Below, in pieces: positions 6,164 to 14,407 of a stretch of DNA of 64,000 nt. Under the pieces are notes generated by a model that saw nothing but the letters and a program-made list of their open reading frames with translations, made no database searches and was not told the origin of the DNA. The stretch comes from Comamonas sp. lk (GTDB lineage Bacteria; Pseudomonadota; Gammaproteobacteria; Burkholderiales; Burkholderiaceae_C). Every line of letters begins with the position of its first letter. The stretch's first letter is position 1. The stretch is from contig CAMELV010000002.1 in assembly GCA_945925985.1 (NCBI GenBank), positions 1 to 64,000 on the forward strand. The letters are read 5' to 3'. A program made the translations under genes and the position numbers.

Positions 6164-7776
6164 TCCCACTCAATAGTCGCCGGCGGCTTACTGCTCACGT
6201 CATAGGTCACACGGTTGATACCGCGCACTTCATTGATGATGCGGCTGGACACTTTTTTCAGCAGGGCGTAGGGTAGTTCGGCCCAGTCGGCGGTCATGAA
6301 GTCGCTGGTTTGCACGGCGCGCAGGGCCACCACATAGTCGTAAGTGCGGCCGTCGCCCATGACGCCGACGCTTTTCACCGGCAAAAACACGGTGAAGGCC
6401 TGGCTGGTGAGTTCGTACCAAGTCTTGCCGGTGGCCTCGTCCTGAAAATTGTGCAGTTCCTGGATGAAGATGTCGTCGGCGCGGCGAAGCAGGTCGGCAA
6501 ACTCTTGTTTGACCTCACCCAGTATGCGCACGCCCAGGCCTGGGCCGGGAAAGGGGTGGCGGTACACCATGTTGCGGGGCAGGCCCAGGGCCACGCCCAG
6601 CTCGCGCACCTCATCTTTGAACAGCTCGCGCAGCGGCTCCAGCAGCTTCAAACCCAGTTGCTCGGGCAGTCCGCCCACGTTGTGGTGGCTCTTGATGGTG
6701 ACGGCCTTTTTGTTACCCGCGCCGCCTGACTCGATCACATCAGGATAAATGGTGCCTTGCGCCAACCACTTTGCTCCGTTTTTAGTAGCGTCTCCGCGAG
6801 TGATATCAAGGGCTGCAGCCTTAAAACATGCCACAAACTCGCGGCCGATGATCTTGCGCTTGGCTTCTGGATCGCTCACCCCGGCCAAGTGCCCCAGAAA
6901 CTGCTCGGCCGCGTCAACCCGCACCACATTGGCGTGTAGCTGGCCGACAAACATGGCCATCACCTGGTCGCCCTCGTTCAGCCGCAGCAGGCCGTGGTCG
7001 ACAAACACGCAGGTGAGCTGGTCACCGATGGCGCGGTGAATCAGGGCGGCGGCCACTGATGAATCGACCCCGCCCGACAGGCCCAGGATGACTTCCTCGG
7101 TACCGACCTGGGCGCGGATTTTTTCAACCGCCTCAGCAATGTAGTCGCCCATGATCCAGTCGGCCCGCGCGCCGCAGATGCCCAGCACAAAGCGCTCTAA
7201 AATCGCCGCGCCAAGCGGGGTGTGGGTCACCTCGGGGTGAAACTGCACGCCATAAAAGCGCCGATCTTCGTCGGCCATGCCGGCAATCGGGCAGCTGGGC
7301 GTGCTGGCCATGAGCTTGAAGCCGTGGGGCAAGTCGGTGACCTTGTCGCCGTGGCTCATCCAGACCTTGAGGATGCCGTGGCCTTCGCCCGTGGCGTAGT
7401 CCTGGATGCCGCGCAGCAACTCGGTGTGGCCATGGGCGCGCACCTCCGCGTGGCCAAATTCACGCTGCTGGCCACTTTGCACCCGGCCGCCAAGCTGGTG
7501 CGCCATGGTCTGCATGCCGTAGCAGATGCCGAGCACCGGCAAGCCCAGCTCAAACACCGCATTGGGCGCTTTGTCAGTGCTGTCTTCGTAAACACTGGCG
7601 TGGCTGCCGGACAGGATGATGCCCTTGAGCGAGCCATCACGGGCGTAGGCGCGAACCCAGTCGTCGCTGACGTCGCAGGGGTGCACTTCGCAAAACACAT
7701 GGGCCTCGCGGATGCGACGGGCAATTAGCTGGGTGACTTGCGAGCCGAAGTCCAGAATCAGAATTTTTTGATGCAT
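6160..7776 (-). CDS. guaA: GMP synthase (glutamine-hydrolysing)
   Basis: Converts XMP to GMP with glutamine and ATP. 538 residues from ATG 7776, the start that gives the conserved [13 protein letters not shown]; an in-frame extension to 7881 is not protein-like. The N-terminal glutamine amidotransferase domain has the nucleophile motif GICYGMQ and the HPEVTHT histidine. The ATP pyrophosphatase domain has the P-loop GLSGGVDSS. The C-terminal dimerisation domain ends [10 protein letters not shown] segment near residues 318-333 ([15 protein letters not shown]) before WLAQGTIYP looks longer than in many homologues. Its 3' end is the attachment site for the methyltransferase units, and the last codons overlap att core 3. 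Pairs functionally with guaB upstream. Confidence 0.97.
   Translation of the reverse strand: MHQKILILDFGSQVTQLIARRIREAHVFCEVHPCDVSDDWVRAYARDGSLKGIILSGSHASVYEDSTDKAPNAVFELGLPVLGICYGMQTMAHQLGGRVQSGQQREFGHAEVRAHGHTELLRGIQDYATGEGHGILKVWMSHGDKVTDLPHGFKLMASTPSCPIAGMADEDRRFYGVQFHPEVTHTPLGAAILERFVLGICGARADWIMGDYIAEAVEKIRAQVGTEEVILGLSGGVDSSVAAALIHRAIGDQLTCVFVDHGLLRLNEGDQVMAMFVGQLHANVVRVDAAEQFLGHLAGVSDPEAKRKIIGREFVACFKAAALDITRGDATKNGAKWLAQGTIYPDVIESGGAGNKKAVTIKSHHNVGGLPEQLGLKLLEPLRELFKDEVRELGVALGLPRNMVYRHPFPGPGLGVRILGEVKQEFADLLRRADDIFIQELHNFQDEATGKTWYELTSQAFTVFLPVKSVGVMGDGRTYDYVVALRAVQTSDFMTADWAELPYALLKKVSSRIINEVRGINRVTYDVSSKPPATIEWE
6164..6171. repeat. att core 3 (inside the guaA stop region)
   Basis: TCCCACTC within the last codons of guaA. 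To its right is native guaA (AATAGTCGCCGG); to its left is element arm B. This is the other chromosome-element hybrid site, complementary to core 1. Joining the left side of core 1 to the right side of core 3 gives an uninterrupted guaA ending Glu-Trp-Glu-TAA. Confidence 0.75.
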
Positions 7777-7789
7777 AAATTGAAGATGG

Positions 7790-7870
7790 AACGGCCGCAG
7801 CGCAGGGCCGCCCCAAGCAAGGCCAGCTCCCTTGGGGGGCAGTGAGCTACACGCAGTGAGCGAGCGTGGG
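7790..7870. repeat. Comamonad-type intergenic repeat between guaB and guaA
   Basis: GC-rich non-coding stretch with GGCCGCCCCAAGCAAGGCC, CTTGGGGGGCAGTGAGC and GCAGTGAGCGAGCGTGGGGG. From memory, closely similar short repeats are frequent between genes in Comamonadaceae genomes. It separates guaB from guaA by about 100 bases and may fold into the mRNA between them. No other copy was found in this window. Confidence 0.4.
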
Positions 7871-7877
7871 GGCGACA

Positions 7878-9383
<1,506 letters not shown>

Positions 9384-9455
9384 TTATCGGCTTTTCGTGT
9401 CGGCTTTGGCATGCCATGCCGTCTCGCTGCAAGGCAAAAAAGCTAAACTGCCTGA

Positions 9456-10007
9456 ATGAAAACGCCCTGGTTCCTGATGCGGCAAAGGCTATACCAAATC
9501 GCCGCATTCGCGCTGAGTGCGGCCAGTCTGCCCGTGTTGGCCCAATGGCAATGGACTGACTCGGCAGGCAAGATGGTGTTCAGCGACCGTGCACCGCCGC
9601 CGGAGGTGCCCGACAAGGCCATCCGCAAGCGCCCGAGTGTGCCGAGCGCAGCCGACCCCGCTGGCGCCGCCTCTGGCCCCAGCATCATGCCGGCCGCAAG
9701 TGCCGCAAGTGCCGCCAGCGCCGGCAGCCCGCCGGTCGTCCGCCGCACCGATTCGGCACTGGCCGCCAAGGCCAAACAAGCGGAGCAAGCAGACCTGGCG
9801 CAGCGTGGCGCCCAGGAGGCCCGGTTGCGCCAGGCCAGGGCCGACAACTGTAGGCGGGCCAAAAGCGCCTTCGCACACCTGGCGTCTGGACAGCGTGTTG
9901 CCCGTAGCAACGACAAGGGTGAGCGCGAGGTACTGGACGATGCGGCCCGGGCCTTGGAGCAGCGGCGCTTGCAGGGCGTGGTGGATACCGAGTGCAAAGG
10001 CCCTTGA
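9456..10007 (+). CDS. DUF4124 domain protein, secreted or periplasmic
   Basis: 183 residues, function unknown. It has a signal peptide ending about residue 30 (LPVLAQ), then the DUF4124 motif WQWTDSAGKMVFSDRAPPPEVPDKAI, common in small beta- and gammaproteobacterial envelope proteins. A low-complexity Ala/Ser/Pro stretch (about residues 65-95) and a charged, probably helical region with a Cys pair (DNCRRAK and VVDTECKGP) follow. Divergent from guaB, convergent with rnfH. Start chosen because the signal peptide fits. Confidence 0.8.
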   Translation: MKTPWFLMRQRLYQIAAFALSAASLPVLAQWQWTDSAGKMVFSDRAPPPEVPDKAIRKRPSVPSAADPAGAASGPSIMPAASAASAASAGSPPVVRRTDSALAAKAKQAEQADLAQRGAQEARLRQARADNCRRAKSAFAHLASGQRVARSNDKGEREVLDDAARALEQRRLQGVVDTECKGP

Positions 10008-10040
10008 GCCAGGCCTTGGCGACCTGCGAGTTCGGTCAAG

Positions 10041-10385
10041 TCAGTAGCCAGCTTTGGCGCCCGGCCGCTTTTTGGTAAACAGCCCGGCAGTACGGGCGCC
10101 CTGGCGCGCAAACCGTTCACGCCGTGCGACCTTCGGGTCAACCTTGAGCGGGCGGTAAATCTCAATCCGGTCCTGATCGCGCAGCACATGGGTCAAGGCG
10201 ACTTTGCGTCCCCAAACGCCCACCGTCATTGCGGCCGGTTCAATCTCGGGCCTTTGAACCAGCAAGCCACTGGTCTGCAGAGCCTGGATAACCGTGCAGT
10301 CAGGACTCACGCGCAGATGCAGCTCCAGCACCTCGCGGGCTTGCGCCGAATAAACCAGGCAGACCTGGATCAGACCATCACTCAC
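10041..10385 (-). CDS. rnfH: RnfH family protein (UPF0125, RatB)
   Basis: About 114 residues with a ubiquitin-like beta-grasp fold, of uncertain function. In other bacteria the gene is adjacent to ratA and smpB, as here. Start taken as GTG 10385, which overlaps the last codons of ratA (GTGAGTGA) and implies translational coupling; longer upstream extensions would read through ratA. Family marks are LIQVCLVYS near the N terminus, GVWGRKV in the middle and DRIEIYRPLKVDPKVARRER near the end. The basic C-terminal tail is typical. Confidence 0.85.
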   Translation of the reverse strand: MSDGLIQVCLVYSAQAREVLELHLRVSPDCTVIQALQTSGLLVQRPEIEPAAMTVGVWGRKVALTHVLRDQDRIEIYRPLKVDPKVARRERFARQGARTAGLFTKKRPGAKAGY

Positions 10386-10821
10386 CGTAGACCTGCCCGG
10401 CGCGTTTGACAAACGCATCCACCAGGCTGCCTGCAATTTTGTCAAACACCGGCCCGATCAGACGGCTGAGTGTGGCATTGTCGAAGCCGTAGTTCAGGGT
10501 CAGCTCCACCCGACAGGCGCGTTGTGAGCCGTCGCCCAGGGGCACAAAATTCCAGGCGCCGTCGAGTCGGGAAAACGGCCCGTTGACCAAGCTGATGACC
10601 ACTTGGCGGTCTGGCAGGTGTCGGTTGCGGGTGGTAAAAGACTGCCGCAAGCCACTGAAGGCAATGCCCACCTCGGCCGTGACGCCGTCAGCGTCAGTGC
10701 TGATGACCCGGGCCCGGTCGCACCAGGGGAGAAACTTGGGGTAGTGCTCAATGCCGGTCACCAAGGCGTACATTTCCTGCGGGCTGTACCAGAGTAAAAC
10801 GGACTTGGCGACGGTTTTCAT
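10378..10821 (-). CDS. ratA: RatA/COQ10-like START-domain protein
   Basis: 147-residue START/polyketide-cyclase fold protein. In E. coli RatA was described as a ribosome-association toxin; relatives (COQ10) bind ubiquinone, so the real role here is open. Start at ATG 10821 gives [18 protein letters not shown], the conserved opening. Other family marks are [11 protein letters not shown] and the [15 protein letters not shown] region. It is divergent from smpB with only 73 bases between, so both promoters must lie there. Confidence 0.9.
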   Translation of the reverse strand: MKTVAKSVLLWYSPQEMYALVTGIEHYPKFLPWCDRARVISTDADGVTAEVGIAFSGLRQSFTTRNRHLPDRQVVISLVNGPFSRLDGAWNFVPLGDGSQRACRVELTLNYGFDNATLSRLIGPVFDKIAGSLVDAFVKRAGQVYGE

Positions 10822-10894
10822 ACTTATAGAATGGGGCCTGCCAGGGATTGTAGACAAGCCTTGTACAGACCTTATACAACCCCATCTCCGTTCA

Positions 10895-11368
10895 ATGGCC
10901 AAGAAACCCGATCCCGCTGCCCGCATCGCCGATAACAAAAAGGCGGCGTACAACTATTTTTTTGAAGAGCGTTTTGAAGCGGGCTTGGTGCTGGAGGGCT
11001 GGGAAGTCAAATCCCTGCGTGAGGGCAAGGTACAGCTCACCGACGGCTATGTGGTGATCCGCAACGGTGAGTTGTTCATCATCGGCCTGCAGATCCAACC
11101 GCTCAACACCGCCTCCACCCACATCAGCCCGGACAAGGTCAGGACCAAAAAACTGCTGATGCACAAGGAAGAGATCAAGCGTTTGATCGGCAAGGTGGAG
11201 CAAAAAGGCTACACCCTGGTGCCCCTGAACCTGCATTGGAAAACCGGCAAAGTGAAGTGCGACATCGCGCTGGCCAAGGGCAAGGCCGAGCATGACAAAC
11301 GCGACACCATCAAGGATCGCGAGGGCAAGCGCGAGGTGGAGCGGGCCATGAAGGGCCGAAACCGCTAG
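10895..11368 (+). CDS. smpB: SsrA-binding protein SmpB
   Basis: Binds tmRNA and brings it to stalled ribosomes for trans-translation. 157 residues from ATG 10895; an in-frame extension upstream runs across the ratA start and is rejected. Conserved motifs are [33 protein letters not shown], split over the OB-fold, and the basic C-terminal tail [19 protein letters not shown] that enters the ribosome decoding site. The ssrA gene itself is not in this window. Confidence 0.96.
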   Translation: MAKKPDPAARIADNKKAAYNYFFEERFEAGLVLEGWEVKSLREGKVQLTDGYVVIRNGELFIIGLQIQPLNTASTHISPDKVRTKKLLMHKEEIKRLIGKVEQKGYTLVPLNLHWKTGKVKCDIALAKGKAEHDKRDTIKDREGKREVERAMKGRNR

Positions 11369-11392
11369 CCACCCGCCAGTAAGGCCGGTGTG

Positions 11393-12496
11393 TCAGACAA
11401 GGTCGCGCAGGGGATGCATCTGTGCCGGCCAGGGGCTGGCAAAAAACGGGGCCACCATCTCAGGCGTGACGTCTTCAATCCGGTTTGGTTGCCACTTCGG
11501 CTGGTGGTCTTTGTCCACCGCCAGTGCCCGGATGCCTTCCACCGTCTCACTGCTGACGCCCGAGCGGCCCAGGTGCTCGGTGAAAAAGCAATGCCGTACC
11601 AAGTCGCGCTCAAGCCGCAGATCATCCGCCAGGCTCAAGCTGCGGGCTCGCCGGATCTGCTCCAACACCACGTGGAGCATCAGCGGCGATCTCTGGCGCA
11701 GGGTGGCTGCGGTCTGGGTGGCCCAGTCGCCACCGTCGCTCTCCAAGGCCTGCACAATATCGGACACCTTCGGCCGGGAAAAAAATGAGTCAAATTGGCC
11801 CTTAGGCCTTGTCACCGCTGAAGACTTAGCTATTGAATATGTAGCAACCCAAGATTCAAGAGGTTGGGGGCTTGACCAATCAAGGCCAGGCAGGGCGGCC
11901 CAGGCCGCCGGCAGGGCGTCCACAGGCAGACAGGCGTCGGCCAGACCGAGCCCGAGCGCTTGTTGGCCGTCCAGTACTTGCCCGGTCAAGGCGAGCCACT
12001 CGCCGGCGGATCCCGGCAACCGGCTTAAAAAATAGCCGCCTCCCACATCGGGAAACAGCCCAATGCCCGTCTCGGGCATACCCAGCTTGCTGCGCTCGGT
12101 GACGATGCGGGTGCTGGCACCCTGGCTGATGCCCATGCCGCCGCCCATCACAATGCCATCCATGAAAGCAAGATAGGGTTTAGGGTACCGGTGGATCAGG
12201 TGGTTGAGTGTGTATTCTTCGGTAAAGAAGTCTTCCAACCGGGGGCTGCCGGCCAGTGCGGCCTGGTGAAAAAAACGAATGTCGCCACCAGCGCAAAAGC
12301 TGCTAAACGGGCCGTCCCGCCCCATGCCCCGGATCGCCACCGCGGCAATGGCTGGGTCGTCGCGCCAACGCAAAACGGCGCTGGTGAGCGCGCGAACCAT
12401 GGGCAGTGTCAGCGCGTTCAGGGCCTTGGGGCGGTTCAGGGTGAGCAAGCCGACCCGGCCTTCGACCGTTGCGATGATTTCAGGACAGTCCCACAT
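11393..12496 (-). CDS. Enoyl-CoA hydratase/isomerase family, 3-hydroxyisobutyryl-CoA hydrolase-like
   Basis: 367 residues from ATG 12496. The crotonase fold has oxyanion-hole segments FCAGGDIRFFH and DGIVMGGGMGIS, and the hydrolase-type ERSKLGMPETGIGLFPDVGGGYFLSRLPG, where Glu and Asp positions match 3-hydroxyisobutyryl-CoA hydrolase (valine breakdown). Usual length is about 360. An AT-rich in-frame segment at about residues 212-225 (VATYSIAKSSAV) resembles a short repeat also seen in truB and hrpA. Stands alone, convergent with smpB. A plain enoyl-CoA hydratase role is less likely, given the PDVG motif and length. Confidence 0.85.
   Translation of the reverse strand: MWDCPEIIATVEGRVGLLTLNRPKALNALTLPMVRALTSAVLRWRDDPAIAAVAIRGMGRDGPFSSFCAGGDIRFFHQAALAGSPRLEDFFTEEYTLNHLIHRYPKPYLAFMDGIVMGGGMGISQGASTRIVTERSKLGMPETGIGLFPDVGGGYFLSRLPGSAGEWLALTGQVLDGQQALGLGLADACLPVDALPAAWAALPGLDWSSPQPLESWVATYSIAKSSAVTRPKGQFDSFFSRPKVSDIVQALESDGGDWATQTAATLRQRSPLMLHVVLEQIRRARSLSLADDLRLERDLVRHCFFTEHLGRSGVSSETVEGIRALAVDKDHQPKWQPNRIEDVTPEMVAPFFASPWPAQMHPLRDLV
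11821..11860. repeat. Possible in-frame short repeat in the crotonase gene
   Basis: GCTATTGAATATGTAGC is an AT-rich, partly palindromic stretch in a GC-rich gene. It resembles the hairpin part of the element in hrpA and truB, but lacks the downstream half (CTGGCGTGGCCTAG). Weak case. Confidence 0.3.
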
Positions 12497-12684
12497 GACA
12501 CGCTTTCTGTTTTGCCAAAACCCGGCATTGTGCCTTGGCTCTACCTGTAAGCCCGGCGCCAGATCATCGGGCGATGGCCGCCATTGGCGCAGCAACTGTC
12601 GGACGGAAATACCGGCTGGACTACGCCCAAGGTCCCGAGGCGGAGCGCACGACCAGCCCGAGCGTTGACCACTAAGGCCAAGTC

Positions 12685-12698
12685 ATCGCAATTGCGAT
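12685..12698. promoter_or_regulatory. Palindromic operator candidate upstream of soxB
   Basis: ATCGCAATTGCGAT is a perfect 14-bp palindrome, with a further half site TCGCAA at 12707-12712. It lies in the 346-base gap between the hydrolase gene and soxB (12497-12842), 145 bases before the soxB start. The rest of that gap shows no gene or clear hairpin. The binding protein is unknown; sarcosine catabolism is usually substrate-induced. Confidence 0.4.
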
Positions 12699-12842
12699 AT
12701 CCCATGTCGCAAATAAGTGCTCGGCCTGGCCTGACAGCACCTAAAGTCAGGAGCGGATCGTTTGCGTTCCCCGAAGGCCGCCCTCACAATATCATTCAGG
12801 CTTAAGCCGGGCGGCACGCCCGCGACCCTGAGGCAGGAATTC

Positions 12843-14087
12843 ATGCAACATTTTTCAATCTGGTCATTGCTGCGAAATGGCTTGTCTTACCACGAGGGCT
12901 GGCAAAAGCACTGGCGCTCGCCCGCGCCCCAGCGCGAGTACGACGCCGTGGTGGTGGGGGCTGGCGGCCACGGGCTGGCCACCGCCTACTACATGGCCAA
13001 GGAACACGGCATGCGCAACATTGCCGTGGTGGAACGGGGTTGGCTGGGTGGCGGCAACACCGCGCGCAACACCACCATCGTGCGTTCCAATTACCTGTGG
13101 GACGAGTCGACGGCGCTGTATGAAAAAGCCATGAAACTATGGGAAGGCCTGTCGCAGGACATCAACTACAACGTGATGTTCAGCCAGCGCGGCGTGATGA
13201 ACCTGGGCCACAGCCTGCAAGACATGCGCGACATCGAGCGCCGGGTCAGCGCCAACCGGCTGAACGGCGTGGACGCCGAGGTGGTCAGCCCGGCGCAGAT
13301 CAAAGAAATGATTCCTTTCATCAACCTCAATACCCGTTACCCGGTGTTGGGAGCGTCGCTGCAGCGCCGTGGGGGTGTGGCCCGGCACGACGCCGTGGCC
13401 TGGGGCTATGCCCGGGCCGCAGATGCACTGGGCGTGGACATCATCCAAAACTGCGAAGTGACTGGCATACGGCGCGAGAACGGCGCTGTGGTCGGACTAG
13501 ACACGGCGCGCGGCTTCATCAAGACGCCCAAGGTGGCGATCGTGGCTGCTGGCCACTCCAGTGTGGTGGCCAGCCTGGCCGACATTCGGCTGCCGATCGA
13601 GAGCCACCCGCTGCAGGCCCTGGTGTCAGAGCCACTCAAACCGATTTTCCCCAACGTGGTGATGAGCAATGCCATTCACGCCTACATCAGCCAGTCTGAC
13701 AAAGGCGACCTGGTGATCGGCGCCGGCATCGACGCCTACACCGGCTACGGCCAACGTGGCAGCTACCAGACCATCGAACACACATTGCAGGCCATTGTTG
13801 AGATGTTTCCGCTGTTCTCGCGGGTGCGCATGAACCGGCAGTGGGGCGGCATTGTGGACGTGTCGCCCGACGCCTGCCCCATCATCGGCCTGACCCCGGT
13901 CAAGGGGCTGTACATCAATTGCGGCTGGGGTACTGGCGGCTTCAAGGCCACACCGGGTTCGGGCTGGGCCATGGCGCACACGGTGGCACAAGACCGGCCC
14001 CACGCGCTCAACGCGGCGTTCTCACTCGACCGTTTTTACACCGGCCACCTGATTGACGAGCACGGCGCAGCGGCCGTGGCGCACTGA
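12843..14087 (+). CDS. soxB: Sarcosine oxidase beta subunit
   Basis: Catalytic flavoprotein subunit of heterotetrameric sarcosine oxidase, which demethylates sarcosine to glycine, formaldehyde (as methylene-THF) and H2O2. 414 residues from ATG 12843 ([10 protein letters not shown]), preceded by GAGGCAGGAAT. The FAD-binding motif [15 protein letters not shown] is at about residues 37-50, and [21 protein letters not shown] is characteristic of the beta subunit. The C-terminal [16 protein letters not shown] and [13 protein letters not shown] complete the flavin site. First gene of soxBDAG. Confidence 0.95.
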   Translation: MQHFSIWSLLRNGLSYHEGWQKHWRSPAPQREYDAVVVGAGGHGLATAYYMAKEHGMRNIAVVERGWLGGGNTARNTTIVRSNYLWDESTALYEKAMKLWEGLSQDINYNVMFSQRGVMNLGHSLQDMRDIERRVSANRLNGVDAEVVSPAQIKEMIPFINLNTRYPVLGASLQRRGGVARHDAVAWGYARAADALGVDIIQNCEVTGIRRENGAVVGLDTARGFIKTPKVAIVAAGHSSVVASLADIRLPIESHPLQALVSEPLKPIFPNVVMSNAIHAYISQSDKGDLVIGAGIDAYTGYGQRGSYQTIEHTLQAIVEMFPLFSRVRMNRQWGGIVDVSPDACPIIGLTPVKGLYINCGWGTGGFKATPGSGWAMAHTVAQDRPHALNAAFSLDRFYTGHLIDEHGAAAVAH

Positions 14088-14101
14088 ACCGGACGACACC
14101 C

Positions 14102-14407
14102 ATGCTATTGATTGAATGCCCGTATTGCGGCGTGCGCGCCGAAACCGAGTTTGCCTATGGCGGCGAAGGCGGCATTGCCCGCCCGCTGCAGACTGAGACG
14201 CTGAGCGACGAACAGTGGGGTGATTACCTGTTCATGCGCAAAAACCCCAAGGGGATGCACCACGAACAATGGCGCCACGCCAGTGGTTGCGGCCGCTGGT
14301 TCAATGCGCTGCGCGACACCGTGAGTTACCGCTTTGAGGCGGTCTGGAAAATAGGTGAACCCGCGCCTACAGCCCACAGTGCCGGCACGGCCAAGGAGCC
14401 AACATGA
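14102..14407 (+). CDS. soxD: Sarcosine oxidase delta subunit
   Basis: Small 101-residue zinc-binding subunit. Candidate ligands Cys6, Cys9, His59 and Cys63 are all present (CPYCGVR and HASGCGRWF), with the usual EWGDYLF-like stretch. It starts 14 bases after soxB and overlaps the soxA start by four bases (ATGA), which points to coupled translation. Confidence 0.95.
   Translation: MLLIECPYCGVRAETEFAYGGEGGIARPLQTETLSDEQWGDYLFMRKNPKGMHHEQWRHASGCGRWFNALRDTVSYRFEAVWKIGEPAPTAHSAGTAKEPT

Larger units (their letters stand above)
3849..6171 (-). mobile_element. Tandem array of two single-gene, integrase-less insertions in the guaA 3' end
   Basis: About 2.3 kb of AT-rich DNA between guaA and the sugar dehydrogenase, in a GC-rich neighbourhood. 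It consists of two units, 3849-4980 and 4981-6163, in the same orientation. Each holds one methyltransferase gene flanked by related non-coding arms and bounded by the 8-bp core TCCCACTC, which encodes the Glu-Trp-Glu end of GMP synthase on the minus strand. The guaA 3' end is an established integration hotspot for genomic islands. No recombinase, toxin or transfer gene is present, so the units are probably moved in trans. The core and arm arrangement is seen directly; mobility is inferred. Confidence 0.8.

Noticed and set aside
3849-6171. Classical integron cassette array with attC sites
   Set aside because: No GTTRRRY/RYYYAAC core pair was found around the cassette junctions, and the junctions coincide exactly with the guaA end and carry lambda-type arms instead.
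3849-6171. Simple tandem gene duplication of a methyltransferase
   Set aside because: The flanks are far more alike than the genes, and the three cores sort into chromosome and element halves, which plain duplication does not predict.
9685-9750. GCC/GCA triplet-like repeats in the DUF4124 gene
   Set aside because: Low-complexity Ala/Ser codons (GCAAGTGCC) within a coding linker, not a mobile or CRISPR-like repeat.
10840-10880. Promoter for smpB with TTGTAG and TATACA
   Set aside because: Spacing of about 19 bases and poor -35 match; kept out as too uncertain.
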